DNA from: Sporosarcina sp. FSL W8-0480
GTDB taxonomy: Bacteria > Bacillota > Bacilli > Bacillales_A > Planococcaceae
NCBI RefSeq assembly: GCF_037963765.1
Contig: NZ_CP150166.1
Location: 842,001 to 906,000 of the forward strand
Length of the DNA stretch: 64,000 nt
Direction of reading: 5' to 3'
The translations under genes were made by a program, and so were the position numbers. The notes beneath the pieces were generated by a model, which worked only from the letters and a program-made list of their open reading frames with translations, did not search any database and was not told the DNA's origin. Each line of letters starts with the position of its first letter. Positions within the stretch are counted from its first letter, which is position 1. Positions 1 through 8,147 of the stretch are shown here, piece after piece.

Positions 1-572
1 GGCCGATATACTTCCTGTTGCTTGTAGGTATTATCGTTGGTACATTTTTTGGAAGCATCTCAACGTTCTTGCAAGTGCTGATTGATCCAAATGAATTTCT
101 TAGAGTGCAGGACAAAATGTTTGCGAGCTTCAATAATGTGAGTGGTGAACTGGTATGGTGGGCACTCGGGATTGTTATACTGACATTTTTGGTCGGATGG
201 AAATCTTTCAACGACCTTGATGTGCTATCCCTTGGAAGAGATACGGCAATAAACCTTGGTGTTTCTTATGACCGGGTAGTTAAGCTAATGCTTGTCATCT
301 CAGCGGTACTGATTTCTGTATCGACTGCACTTGTTGGTCCGATTACATTTTTTGGGCTGATTGTTGCAAACTTGTCCTATCAATTTTTCAAATCATTTAG
401 ACACAGGATCCTTATCGCGGGTGCTTCAGTAATGAGTATCATTGCACTTGTAGGTGGTCAATGGGTCGTGGAGCGGGTATTCACGTTCTCGACTACATTA
501 AGTGTCATTATCAACTTTGTCGGCGGTGTGTATTTCATCTATCTACTATTAAAGGAGAGTCGATCCTCATGA
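1..572 (+). CDS. yclO: Siderophore ABC transporter permease, FecCD family (5' end outside window)
   Basis: The reading frame is open from the first bases, so the start lies upstream; about 189 C-terminal residues are visible. They form several hydrophobic membrane segments and contain the FecCD-type stretch LGRDTAINLGV and GPITFFGLIVANL, which in BtuC/FhuB proteins line the ATPase contact and last helices. It would be one of two inner-membrane permeases importing an iron-siderophore. The stop overlaps the ATPase start (ATGA), and the order permease-ATPase-binding protein equals B. subtilis yclNOPQ (petrobactin). The yclO assignment rests mainly on the very YclP- and YclQ-like neighbours; the substrate is inferred. 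Confidence 0.85.
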   Translation, partial: PIYFLLLVGIIVGTFFGSISTFLQVLIDPNEFLRVQDKMFASFNNVSGELVWWALGIVILTFLVGWKSFNDLDVLSLGRDTAINLGVSYDRVVKLMLVISAVLISVSTALVGPITFFGLIVANLSYQFFKSFRHRILIAGASVMSIIALVGGQWVVERVFTFSTTLSVIINFVGGVYFIYLLLKESRSS

Positions 573-1330
573 TCCAAGTTCGAGAGTTGTCTAAGTTCTA
601 TGGAAAAAAGGCAGTCGTTGAAAAGGTAAATGTAAATATCCATCGTGGTAAAATTACATCTTTCATCGGCCCGAACGGTGCTGGGAAATCTACCCTTCTT
701 TCAATGGTCAGCCGTTTAATTGATGCGGATACCGGTGAAGTGCTTGTGGATAACGACCATGTTCAAAAAATGAAATCCAATGAGTTCTCGAAACGCGTTT
801 CAATTTTAAAACAATCAAATTTCATGAATGTTCGATTAACAATCCGTGAATTGGTTTCATTCGGCAGATTCCCTTATTCAAGAGGGAAGCTCAATGCGGA
901 GGATATCCGAATCGTCGAACAGGCTATGGATTATATGGGCCTGATGGATATGCAGCATGATTATATGGATGAATTATCAGGTGGTCAACGCCAGCGTGCT
1001 TTTATCGCAATGACAATTGCACAGGATACGGATTATATTCTGCTTGATGAGCCACTCAACAACTTGGATATGAAACATTCCGTTCAAATCATGAAAATCT
1101 TGCGTAGATTGGTTGATGATCTTGGGAAGACTGTAGTTATCGTACTCCATGATATTAACTTTGCATCCGTTTACTCTGATCGGATTGTTGCCTTAAAGAA
1201 TGGCAGGGTTGTCCGTGATGGTCCGACAGAAGAAATCATCAATTCGGATGCGTTGAAGGAAATTTATGATATGGATATACCTATTAAAAAGATGAATAAC
1301 TGTAATATATGCGTCTATTTTAATTCATAA
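569..1330 (+). CDS. yclP: Siderophore ABC transporter ATP-binding protein
   Basis: A 253-residue ATPase that powers uptake through the upstream permease. Visible motifs are Walker A GPNGAGKST (about 34-42), signature LSGGQRQR (about 136-143), Walker B ILLDEP (about 157-162) and the switch His in VLHDINFA. The ATG at 569 overlaps the permease stop by 4 bp, which indicates translational coupling; a longer in-frame start at 461 would lie well inside the permease gene and was rejected. The sequence is strongly YclP-like along its length, including the C-terminal YDMDIPI...VYF end. It lies 19 bp before the binding-protein gene in one operon. Confidence 0.93.
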   Translation: MIQVRELSKFYGKKAVVEKVNVNIHRGKITSFIGPNGAGKSTLLSMVSRLIDADTGEVLVDNDHVQKMKSNEFSKRVSILKQSNFMNVRLTIRELVSFGRFPYSRGKLNAEDIRIVEQAMDYMGLMDMQHDYMDELSGGQRQRAFIAMTIAQDTDYILLDEPLNNLDMKHSVQIMKILRRLVDDLGKTVVIVLHDINFASVYSDRIVALKNGRVVRDGPTEEIINSDALKEIYDMDIPIKKMNNCNICVYFNS

Positions 1331-1349
1331 AAAAAAAGGATGGTATTCA

Positions 1350-2306
1350 ATGAAAAAGTTAACAATGACACTTCTGTTTGCTTCCCTCATGATTATTCTT
1401 GCAGCGTGTGGAGCAAAAGATAACGATGAAGCTAAGACATCCGGTTCGGACGCTAACAACGTAAGCGAAACCGTTTCTGTTAAACACGAACTTAGTGACA
1501 AACCTGTGGAAGTTACGAAAAACCCTGAAAAAGTTGTCGTATTCGACTTTGGTACACTTGATACATTGGATGATTTAGGCATAGAGGTTGCGGGATTGCC
1601 AAGGGCGAACGTACCGGGATACCTTTCAAAATATGATGACGACAAATACGTTAACGTCGGAAGCTTAAAAGAGCCTGATTTCGAAGCAATTCATTCTATG
1701 AAACCAGATCTAATCATTATTTCTACGCGCCAAGCAGAACTTTACGAACAATTTGCAGAAATTGCCCCAACAATTTACGTTGGAATTGACTATGCGCATT
1801 ACATGGATTCATTCAAGCATAATGCTGAACTTATCGGTGAAATCTTCGGTAAAGAAGAGGAAGTTCAAAAAGAACTTTCCGACATAGATGATAAAATTGC
1901 GACAATTAAAGAGAAAACATCAGCGATTGATACAAAAGCGCTTATCGTTCTTGCAAGTGAAGGAAAAGTAAGTGCTTATGGTCCAAACTCCCGTTTCGGT
2001 CTTATACATGATGTATTGGGCTATAAAGCGGTAGATGAAAAAATTGAAGTATCAACACACGGCCAAAACATCACATTCGAATACATTTTCGAAAAAAATC
2101 CGGATGTCCTATTCGTCATTGACCGCGACGCTGCAATCGGCAATGGTGCAAGTGCAAAGGATTCCATAGAAAATGAACTTGTTAAGAAAACGGATGCTTA
2201 TAAAAATGGTAAAATCGTTTACTTGAACGGAGAGTACTGGTACTTGTCTGGTGGCGGTCTACTCTCTATGAAAGAAATGATTAAGGAAGTCGAAGTTTCA
2301 TTATAA
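1350..2306 (+). CDS. yclQ: Petrobactin-type siderophore-binding lipoprotein
   Basis: A 318-residue extracytoplasmic binding protein. The N-terminus is a lipoprotein signal with lipobox LAAC (Cys about 20), followed by a charged linker and a periplasmic-binding fold of the TroA/FecB type. Residues such as VVVFDFGTLDTLDDLG, VGSLKEPDFEAI, LIIISTRQ and the ending WYLSGGGL match what I recall of B. subtilis YclQ, which binds petrobactin and its precursor. It would deliver ferric siderophore to the YclO permease. Petrobactin specificity is an inference from family resemblance. It is the last gene before a clear terminator. The Fur box would be upstream of the window. Confidence 0.93.
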   Translation: MKKLTMTLLFASLMIILAACGAKDNDEAKTSGSDANNVSETVSVKHELSDKPVEVTKNPEKVVVFDFGTLDTLDDLGIEVAGLPRANVPGYLSKYDDDKYVNVGSLKEPDFEAIHSMKPDLIIISTRQAELYEQFAEIAPTIYVGIDYAHYMDSFKHNAELIGEIFGKEEEVQKELSDIDDKIATIKEKTSAIDTKALIVLASEGKVSAYGPNSRFGLIHDVLGYKAVDEKIEVSTHGQNITFEYIFEKNPDVLFVIDRDAAIGNGASAKDSIENELVKKTDAYKNGKIVYLNGEYWYLSGGGLLSMKEMIKEVEVSL

Positions 2307-2314
2307 TTAAATTC

Positions 2315-2351
2315 AAGGGTTTGCTCATAATAAGTGAGCAACCCTTTTTTA
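2315..2351 (+). terminator. Terminator of the siderophore operon
   Basis: A GC-containing hairpin (GGGTTTGCTCA paired with TGAGCAACCC, one bulged T) lies a few bases after the yclQ stop and is followed by six T residues. Confidence 0.85.
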
Positions 2352-2376
2352 TTTGTTGCAAAGCTAAAATAAGTTC

Positions 2377-2422
2377 TTGTAATTACAGCCATCAATGAAT
2401 ATAATGACAAGTGTCAAGACAC
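2377..2422 (+). promoter_or_regulatory. niaP promoter with candidate NiaR operator
   Basis: TTGTAA (2377-2382), a 17-bp spacer and a perfect TATAAT (2400-2405) form a sigma-A promoter. The predicted transcription start near 2412 falls inside an inverted repeat GTGTC-AA-GACAC (2411-2422). A TGTCnnGACA core is what I recall for the niacin-responsive repressor NiaR (YrxA) of Bacillales, which controls niaP. The repressor gene is not in this window, so the regulator is inferred. The ATG codons at 2395 and 2404 lie upstream of or inside this promoter and cannot be the start for this transcript. Confidence 0.7.
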
Positions 2423-2454
2423 TCTATTACTCTACAGGGAAAGGCAGACAAATT

Positions 2455-3660
2455 GTGAAAACAACAAAAAATGAAATTTCTCGCAATAAATTACTTGTTA
2501 TCTCCGGTACCGGCTGGATGTTCGATGCAATGGATGTTGGAATCTTATCATTCGTTATCGCGGCCATCGCGGTTGATTGGCATCTATCCCCGGCTGAAAT
2601 GGGTTGGATTGGAAGTGTGAATTCAATCGGTATGGCAATTGGGGCATTTGGATTCGGCCTGTTGGCGGATCGAATCGGAAGGAAGAACGTCTTCATGATA
2701 ACGCTTGTACTCTTTTCATTGGCAAGCGGATTATCGGCACTGACAACAACGTTGGCCTTATTCCTTATTTTGCGATTCTTCGTAGGAGCAGGGTTAGGTG
2801 GGGAGTTACCTGTTGCTTCAACACTCGTCTCGGAGAGTGTTTCCGCGAAAGAGCGTGGCCGGGTTGTTGTGTTATTAGAAAGCTTCTGGGCAGCTGGATG
2901 GCTTGTGGCGGCGTTAATAGCATATTTTATCATTCCCGAGTACGGTTGGCGTATAGCCCTAATCCTAACTGCACTTCCGGCATTCTATGCACTCTATTTA
3001 AGACGAAATTTGCCAGACTCTCCGAAATTCGAAAGGGAGGGTAAACCGAAGCAATCATTTGGTACAAAGATGAAACTCATCTGGTCGAAAGAATATGCAC
3101 GCAAGACGACAATGCTTTGGATTGTATGGTTCACGGTCGTGTTCTCTTATTACGGTATGTTCCTATGGCTGCCAAGTGTAATGGTCATGAAAGGGTTCGA
3201 TATGATCCACAGTTTTAAATACGTTCTTATAATGACATTGGCACAGTTGCCGGGCTATTTCACCGCTGCATGGCTTATCGAGAGGGCAGGACGTAAATTT
3301 GTTCTATCAACATATTTAATTGGAACAGCTGTGAGCGCACTTCTATTCGGTAATGCAGAGGGACTAACAATGCTTCTTGTATTCGGTGCGTTCCTTTCAT
3401 TCTTCAACTTAGGCGCATGGGGAGCACTCTACGCCTATTCTCCAGAACAATATCCGACTGCGGTACGGGCTACAGGATCGGGCACGGCGGCGGCAGTTGG
3501 TCGAATCGGTGGGATTTTTGGACCGTTGTTAGTCGGCTGGCTTTTAACAGCGGGTTACGGGTTCGGTATAATCTTCGGCATCTTCTGTGGTGCGATTATT
3601 ATAGGCGTACTCGCCGTAATCATATTAGGAACTGAAACCAAACAATTGGAATTGGAATAA
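2455..3660 (+). CDS. niaP: Niacin permease (MFS)
   Basis: A 12-helix major facilitator of 401 residues from the GTG at 2455. It imports nicotinic acid for NAD salvage. The MFS motif A GLLADRIGRKNVF after helix 2, GWMFDAMDVGILSF in helix 1, GGELPVASTLVSE and the ending ETKQLELE agree closely with B. subtilis NiaP (YceI). The GTG start is chosen because AGGGAAAGG (2436-2444) precedes it and because the promoter's -10 box covers the upstream ATGs, so the 20 residues ahead of it are not translated from this promoter. It is a single-gene unit bounded by terminators. Confidence 0.9.
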   Translation: MKTTKNEISRNKLLVISGTGWMFDAMDVGILSFVIAAIAVDWHLSPAEMGWIGSVNSIGMAIGAFGFGLLADRIGRKNVFMITLVLFSLASGLSALTTTLALFLILRFFVGAGLGGELPVASTLVSESVSAKERGRVVVLLESFWAAGWLVAALIAYFIIPEYGWRIALILTALPAFYALYLRRNLPDSPKFEREGKPKQSFGTKMKLIWSKEYARKTTMLWIVWFTVVFSYYGMFLWLPSVMVMKGFDMIHSFKYVLIMTLAQLPGYFTAAWLIERAGRKFVLSTYLIGTAVSALLFGNAEGLTMLLVFGAFLSFFNLGAWGALYAYSPEQYPTAVRATGSGTAAAVGRIGGIFGPLLVGWLLTAGYGFGIIFGIFCGAIIIGVLAVIILGTETKQLELE

Positions 3661-3665
3661 ACTCG

Positions 3666-3701
3666 GATCGACGCCATTCATAATCGGCGTCGGTCTTTTT
3701 T
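3666..3701 (+). terminator. niaP terminator
   Basis: CGACGCC (3669-3675) pairs with GGCGTCG (3686-3692) across a 10-base loop, followed by a T-rich tract. Confidence 0.85.
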
Positions 3702-3720
3702 GTAATAGCGGTATGGAACT

Positions 3721-4220
3721 GTGCTCAAGAAAGTGTCCTTTGTGCTTAAGGGCGCCACCCGCGCTCAAGATTTGCATTTTGTGCTCAAGAAGTTCCACCC
3801 GCGCTCAAGATTTGTATTTAGCGCTCAACATCCGCACTGCGCGCTCAAGACTTGTATTTAGCGCTCAACATCTGCACTTCGCGCTCAAGATTTGTATTTA
3901 GCGCTCAAGAAGTTCCACCCGCGCTCAAGAAACCGAATCCGTGCTCAAGAATCTGCCCCCGCGCTCAAGAAACCGAATCCGCGCTCAAGAATTTTCCTCC
4001 GCGCTCAAGAAATCGAATTAGCGCTCAAGAATCTACCCGCGCGCTCAAGATTTGTATTTAGCGCTCAACATCCGCACTTCGCGCTCAAGATCTGTATTTA
4101 GCGCTCAACATCTGCACTTCGCGCTCAAGATCTGTATTTAGCGCTCAACATCCGCACTTCGCGCTCAAGATTTATATTTAGCGCTCAACATCCGCACTTC
4201 TGTGCTCAACACCCACCTCC
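3721..4220. repeat. Tandem array A, 20-bp half-conserved units (about 25 copies)
   Basis: From 3721 to 4220 the anchor GCGCTCAAGA or GCGCTCAACA recurs at an exact 20-bp period, for about 25 units; the second unit is degenerate. The other 10 bases of each unit vary but come from a small set, for example TTTGTATTTA, TCCGCACTTC, TCTGCACTTC, AACCGAATCC and AGTTCCACCC. In the second half a two-unit alternation appears (CTCAAGA with TTTGTATTTA, then CTCAACA with TCCGCACTTC), giving a 40-bp higher-order repeat. The three forward-frame open readings through it are a trivial result of a stop-free unit. It fills the gap between the niaP terminator and the next gene. The same anchor returns at 56417 and 58079. 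Confidence 0.93.
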
Positions 4221-4307
4221 CTCCCTCTTCCTTATATATTCCAACAAACTGAAACTTCTGTTCATGACAATACGTATTTAACATATAGAGAAAAGGGGGA
4301 TGTTGAA

Positions 4308-4652
4308 ATGTCAGTCAAAGAATTTACGGTGAAAATCTCTCCGACAGAAGCGGCAAACACAATTGAATCCGAAATCCTACGTGGCAGCATAAGCGGGACA
4401 TTGGTCGATCATTATGTGAGGACAACTAATTCATCTGAAGTGCATGTTCTAATAATGGAGAAGTATTATATGCGGTCGAATAACCGGGCATCGGTCACGG
4501 CGACGATAGATAATTTTGAAGGAGTAACGCGTGTCCATGTTGTTGCTGCAGGTAGTTCGGAAGGTGTTTTCTTTCGATTCGATTGGGGCGCTGGAAATAG
4601 TTTTGCAACAAGTGTGGAACGGGCATTGAAAGAATACATCATTGGGGGATAA
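4308..4652 (+). CDS. Conserved hypothetical protein, DUF6054-like
   Basis: A 114-residue soluble protein with ATG at 4308 after AAAGGGGGATG. No signal peptide or membrane helix is visible. The pattern of alternating strands, VHVLIMEKYYMRSNNR, and the ending FFRFDWGAGNSF suggest a small alpha/beta domain; I associate it tentatively with the DUF6054 family, whose function is unknown. It stands between array A and the uracil-DNA glycosylase gene, which starts 45 bp downstream with its own ribosome site, so the two could be co-transcribed. Confidence 0.65.
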   Translation: MSVKEFTVKISPTEAANTIESEILRGSISGTLVDHYVRTTNSSEVHVLIMEKYYMRSNNRASVTATIDNFEGVTRVHVVAAGSSEGVFFRFDWGAGNSFATSVERALKEYIIGG

Positions 4653-4697
4653 TGAATAGGAAACTAAAATTGTACAACGCTGAAAGGGAGTGTGTCG

Positions 4698-5363
4698 ATG
4701 TTTCGAATACCTGAATCGATAGCCGAACTTGGCAGGGAGAGGATTAAAGGATTTCCGGTGGAGGGGTTTGTCTACGGGGAGGGTCCACAGAAGCCGGAAC
4801 TCATGCTGATTGGCGAAGCTCCAGGGGAATTCGAGGCCGTGGATGGAATCCCTTTCATCGGCAGGGCAGGCAAGGAATTGATGAAGTCGCTCGATTCGAT
4901 CGGATTGACGCGTGATGATGTTTATATAACGAGTACTGTCCGAAGCCGGCCGTATAAATGGGGCGAAAAGCGTGAACGGGACGGCACGATGATACAGCGC
5001 AAGTATAATCGGCCACCGACAAGGAAAGAGATCTTGGCGCATGCCCCCGTGCTCGATTATGAACTAGCGAACATCGAGCCTAAATTGATTGTCGCACTGG
5101 GCAATTTTGGATTACAGAGATTGCTTGGCAAGGAAGCGAAAGTGACGGAGCTACACGGGCAGTTGTTAGAGAGGCCGATTCAATACCTTCCTGATCTGGA
5201 TAGTACGACGTTTGAGTGGACGGATCGACTGTATCGAATTGTGCCGACATTCCATCCGGCGGCGGTCTTTTACCGGCCTTCGCATAGGCCGGACTTGGAT
5301 GCGGATTGGTTGGCGATTGGTAAGATGCTGAAGAGAATTGGGGCTGGGGAAAGTGGAGTATAA
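4698..5363 (+). CDS. Uracil-DNA glycosylase family protein lacking Fe-S cysteines
   Basis: A 221-residue protein of the UDG superfamily (family 4/5-like), which removes uracil from DNA in base excision repair. Motif 1 GEAPGEFEAVDGIPFIGRAG lies at about 39-58 and motif 2 HPAAVF near 194. The start is the ATG at 4698, 7 bp after AAAGGGAG; a GTG at 4692 is too close to that site. The protein has no cysteine at all, whereas classical family 4 enzymes bind a [4Fe-4S] cluster with four. It overlaps the next gene by 11 bp. The glycosylase fold is clear; activity and exact family are inferred. Confidence 0.85.
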   Translation: MFRIPESIAELGRERIKGFPVEGFVYGEGPQKPELMLIGEAPGEFEAVDGIPFIGRAGKELMKSLDSIGLTRDDVYITSTVRSRPYKWGEKRERDGTMIQRKYNRPPTRKEILAHAPVLDYELANIEPKLIVALGNFGLQRLLGKEAKVTELHGQLLERPIQYLPDLDSTTFEWTDRLYRIVPTFHPAAVFYRPSHRPDLDADWLAIGKMLKRIGAGESGV

Positions 5364-5868
5364 TCGGATTTTGGTCATCGGATGTAGTGGGGCGGGGAAA
5401 TCGACGTTATCGGTCGAACTTGCGGAACGTCTAAGATTGCCCGTCCTACATTTGGATGCACTGTTTTGGAATGAAGGATGGGTGCCTACACCGAAACCGG
5501 AATTTAGAGAGAAATTGCAAACCGAATTGGAGAAGCCCGCATGGATTATCGATGGTAATTTTAACTCCACGATAGAGATGCGGGCCCGATATGCTGATTT
5601 AATCATCTTCCTCGACTTTCCGAACTATCTTTGCTTGGCACGGATTTTCAAACGGCGGTGGATGTATAGGGGGAAGACAAGGCCTGATATGGCGGAAGGC
5701 TGCGAGGAAAAGGTAGATTGGGATTTTGTGAAATTCATATGGACGTATCCGAAAAAGAAGCGGCCGGGAGTTTATGAAATGCTTGAGCGTAGCGCTGCGG
5801 AAGTGATTGTGTTGAAGTCGCCGCGTGAAGTGGAGAGTTGGATGGGAACGTTTGAAAGAGTGAGATAG
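5353..5868 (+). CDS. P-loop nucleotide kinase-like protein (FlaR/AAA_18-like)
   Basis: A 171-residue protein with Walker A GCSGAGKST near the N-terminus, then HLDALFWNEGWVPTP and a WIIDGNF strand, as in the small kinase-like proteins once called DNA topology modulation protein FlaR. Such proteins resemble adenylate kinase but the substrate is unknown. The GTG at 5353 gives a compact N-terminus just before the P-loop strand; a TTG at 5338 is possible. Either start overlaps the end of the glycosylase gene, so the two are coupled. The gene ends just before array B. Confidence 0.8.
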   Translation: MEYNRILVIGCSGAGKSTLSVELAERLRLPVLHLDALFWNEGWVPTPKPEFREKLQTELEKPAWIIDGNFNSTIEMRARYADLIIFLDFPNYLCLARIFKRRWMYRGKTRPDMAEGCEEKVDWDFVKFIWTYPKKKRPGVYEMLERSAAEVIVLKSPREVESWMGTFERVR

Positions 5869-5892
5869 TGAGATTTTTGTGAATGCACTGCG

Positions 5893-6008
5893 TTTATGCG
5901 TGTTTGTGTGAGTTTATGAGCTTTTCGCGGTATTTATGCGCATCTATCGAAGTTTATGAGCTATTTGGAGTTTTTATGAGTGTTTAGAACGTTTTATGCG
6001 TATTTGGG
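5893..6008. repeat. Tandem array B, 20-bp units anchored by TTTATG
   Basis: The anchor TTTATGAG/TTTATGCG starts at 5893, 5913, 5933, 5953, 5973 and 5993, an exact 20-bp period over six units. The remaining 12 bases of each unit vary. The array runs up to the ribosome site of the downstream ABC exporter (GAGG at 6015), so it would sit in a 5' leader if the upstream pair and the exporter share a transcript. Its anchor is unrelated to array A but its period is the same. Confidence 0.88.
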
Positions 6009-6025
6009 AGAAATGAGGATTGAAG

Positions 6026-7759
6026 ATGGAAAAAGAGTTGAAGACAAAAGGGTCGATGAAGGAATTCGTTGTTTTATTGCGGCAACTGAGGTGGCCGAAG
6101 GGAATTACGGTAATTGCGCTCATTCTTGCTTTATTTTCTACGGCGGCAAGTTTAGCGATTCCATTAGTGACACGTCAGCTTGTAGATTCGTTATCTGCGG
6201 CGTCTTTTGACTGGAAGACTGCCGTATTCTTATTTGCCGTATTCGTGTTACAGGCTGTATTGGGTGGCGTTTCATATTATTTGCTTGCGTATATTGGTGA
6301 AACAATCGTCGCGGATCTTCGGAATAAGTTATGGGATAAAGTGCTGCGGCTTCCGGTCACGTATTACGATGAAAATGAAACCGGGGAGACGATGAGCCGG
6401 ATTACTCAGGATACTACGATGCTGAAGCAATTGGTGTCGGATCATCTTGTGTCATTCATTACGGGAATTATCTCGGTTATCGGTGCGGTTGCAATACTGT
6501 TGTATCTTGACTGGAAGATGACGCTTATTATGTTGGTCAGCATTCCAATTAGTTTAGCAATCATCATGCCGCTTGGAAGGATCATGCATAAAATTGCGAA
6601 GGCGACTCAGGGAGAGATGGCTAAATTCTCGGGTCATCTTGGACGTGTTTTAGGTGATATTCGTTTGGTGAAGGCGTATCGGGCGGAGCGGAATGAAGGG
6701 GAGAAGGGTGGAAATGCGATTCGTTCGCTATTTTCATTCGGTTTGAAAGAGGCAAGAATCCAAGCAATCATTTCACCGGTCATGACGCTTGTGATGATGA
6801 GTATTTTAGTAGTGATTCTTGGATACGGCGGGGCGCAAGTATCGAAAGGTGATTTATCCCCTGGGACGCTTGTCGCAATCATTTTTCTTATGTTCCAGAT
6901 CATCATTCCGTTTGCACAAATGGCACAAGTGTTTACGATTTTCCAAAAGGCCGTCGGTGCTACAGAAAGAATTCAGCAGATTTTAAGGATGAAGAGTGAG
7001 CCTGCGAATGGTAAATCTGTCGTCCCTGCCGGCAGCATTCAATTCGAGTCGGTCGATTTCTCATATGAAAGCGGGAAGGATGTTCTTCAAGGGGTTGCTT
7101 TTAGGGCAAATCCAGGGACGGTCACTGCGTTCGTCGGCCCAAGCGGAGGTGGAAAGACGACGATATTCTCGCTCATTGAACGGTTCTATTTACCGACATC
7201 GGGCATTATTTCAATTGGTGGAACGCCGATTTCGGACATTGCGTTGTCTGAATGGCGAAAGCGGATCGGTTATGTGTCGCAGGAGAGCCCTTTATTGAGT
7301 GGAACGATTTTGGATAATATCGCATATGGCTTGGAAATCCGGCCTTCAATGGATGAGGTGAAGAAAGCTGCGGAGGCAGCGAATGCGTTAGAGTTTATCG
7401 AGGCGATGGAGGATAGTTTCGAAACGCTTGTTGGTGAAAGGGGCATGAAGCTTTCGGGGGGACAACGCCAACGGATCGCAATCGCGCGTGCGCTTTTGCA
7501 TGACCCCGAGATTCTGTTGCTTGACGAAGCGACTTCCAATTTGGACAGCGGATCTGAAACGCATGTCCAGGAGGCACTGCAACGATTAATGCAAGGACGG
7601 ACGACGCTCATCATTGCCCATCGGTTGTCGACCGTTATTGACGCCGACCAGCTTATTTTCCTCGAAGCTGGGCGGATTACGGGGATCGGTACGCATGATG
7701 AATTATTCAACTCCCACCAGTTGTACCGTGAGTTTGCGGAAGGCCAGGGGTTGAGATAG
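6026..7759 (+). CDS. BmrA-like multidrug ABC exporter (half transporter)
   Basis: A 577-residue fused permease-ATPase that would act as a homodimer exporting drugs or lipids. The N-terminal half holds six membrane helices with the coupling loop TYYDENETGETMSRITQDT; the C-terminal half has Walker A GPSGGGKTT, signature LSGGQRQR, Walker B ILLLDEATSNLD and the switch IAHRLST. Length and motifs match B. subtilis BmrA (YvcC). The ATG at 6026 lies 7 bp after GAGG (6015-6018); a TTG at 6020 is too close. A small membrane protein gene follows 10 bp downstream. The substrate cannot be told from sequence. Confidence 0.9.
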   Translation: MEKELKTKGSMKEFVVLLRQLRWPKGITVIALILALFSTAASLAIPLVTRQLVDSLSAASFDWKTAVFLFAVFVLQAVLGGVSYYLLAYIGETIVADLRNKLWDKVLRLPVTYYDENETGETMSRITQDTTMLKQLVSDHLVSFITGIISVIGAVAILLYLDWKMTLIMLVSIPISLAIIMPLGRIMHKIAKATQGEMAKFSGHLGRVLGDIRLVKAYRAERNEGEKGGNAIRSLFSFGLKEARIQAIISPVMTLVMMSILVVILGYGGAQVSKGDLSPGTLVAIIFLMFQIIIPFAQMAQVFTIFQKAVGATERIQQILRMKSEPANGKSVVPAGSIQFESVDFSYESGKDVLQGVAFRANPGTVTAFVGPSGGGKTTIFSLIERFYLPTSGIISIGGTPISDIALSEWRKRIGYVSQESPLLSGTILDNIAYGLEIRPSMDEVKKAAEAANALEFIEAMEDSFETLVGERGMKLSGGQRQRIAIARALLHDPEILLLDEATSNLDSGSETHVQEALQRLMQGRTTLIIAHRLSTVIDADQLIFLEAGRITGIGTHDELFNSHQLYREFAEGQGLR

Positions 7760-7769
7760 GGGGGACGAC

Positions 7770-7994
7770 ATGGCGGAATGGATTTTTCTTTTCATAATTT
7801 GTATACCACTTTTTTTAATTCTTATATGGCAGGTTTTTAACCCGGAGGATGCAATGTTATGGGGGAAGAGATGGATGTATAAGGAACAGCCTGAGGTTTC
7901 GGATGAAGCGATTAAATATACTAAAATCGTGTCGATCCTCGGAATTGTCGTACTAACTTTAATTTTTGTAGTTTCTTTTATTAAGCTTATATGA
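7770..7994 (+). CDS. Small two-helix membrane protein (DUF6199-like)
   Basis: A 74-residue protein with a hydrophobic helix at about 4-24, a short loop containing NPEDAMLWGKRWMYKEQPE, and a second helix at about 50-73. ATG at 7770 follows GGGGGGACGAC. The loop resembles the DUF6199 family of small Gram-positive membrane proteins, whose role is unknown. It lies 10 bp after the ABC exporter and before a strong terminator, so both probably form an operon. Confidence 0.75.
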   Translation: MAEWIFLFIICIPLFLILIWQVFNPEDAMLWGKRWMYKEQPEVSDEAIKYTKIVSILGIVVLTLIFVVSFIKLI

Positions 7995-7999
7995 AGAGG

Positions 8000-8028
8000 C
8001 GTATCCGATTTTTTCGGATACGTTTTTT
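8000..8028 (+). terminator. Terminator of the ABC exporter operon
   Basis: CGTATCCGA pairs perfectly with TCGGATACG around a T-rich loop and is followed by six T residues. Confidence 0.9.
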
Positions 8029-8035
8029 AAAATAG

Positions 8036-8147
8036 GAGTTCTCCTTTAGGCAAAAAGAGTTCGCGTATACGCCGAAAGAGTTCTCATTCGTGCTAAAAGA
8101 GTTCTCGTTTCCCCGACAAAAGTTCTCAATCACCCCGAAAAGGATTC
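8036..8147. repeat. Tandem array C, 21-bp units anchored by GAGTTCTC
   Basis: The anchor AAAGAGTTCTC (with GAGTTCGC, AAGTTCTC and AGGATTC variants) begins at 8036, 8057, 8078, 8099, 8120 and 8141, an exact 21-bp period. The rest of the unit is variable but often contains C-rich CGCCG or CCCCGA before an A run. The array lies between the exporter terminator and the glycosylase gene; a long in-frame N-terminal extension of that gene through the array is an artefact. Confidence 0.85.

Noticed and set aside
2395..2454. First 20 codons of the long niaP frame
   Set aside because: They overlap the -10 box and the operator; a ribosome site lies in front of GTG 2455 instead.
3713..4101. Three overlapping 60-70 codon frames in array A
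   Set aside because: Same cause: a stop-free repeat unit. No start signals and no reason to expect a protein.
3721..4220. CRISPR array
   Set aside because: The conserved part is only 10-12 bp and the variable part 8-10 bp, far below CRISPR repeat and spacer sizes, and no cas gene is present in the window.
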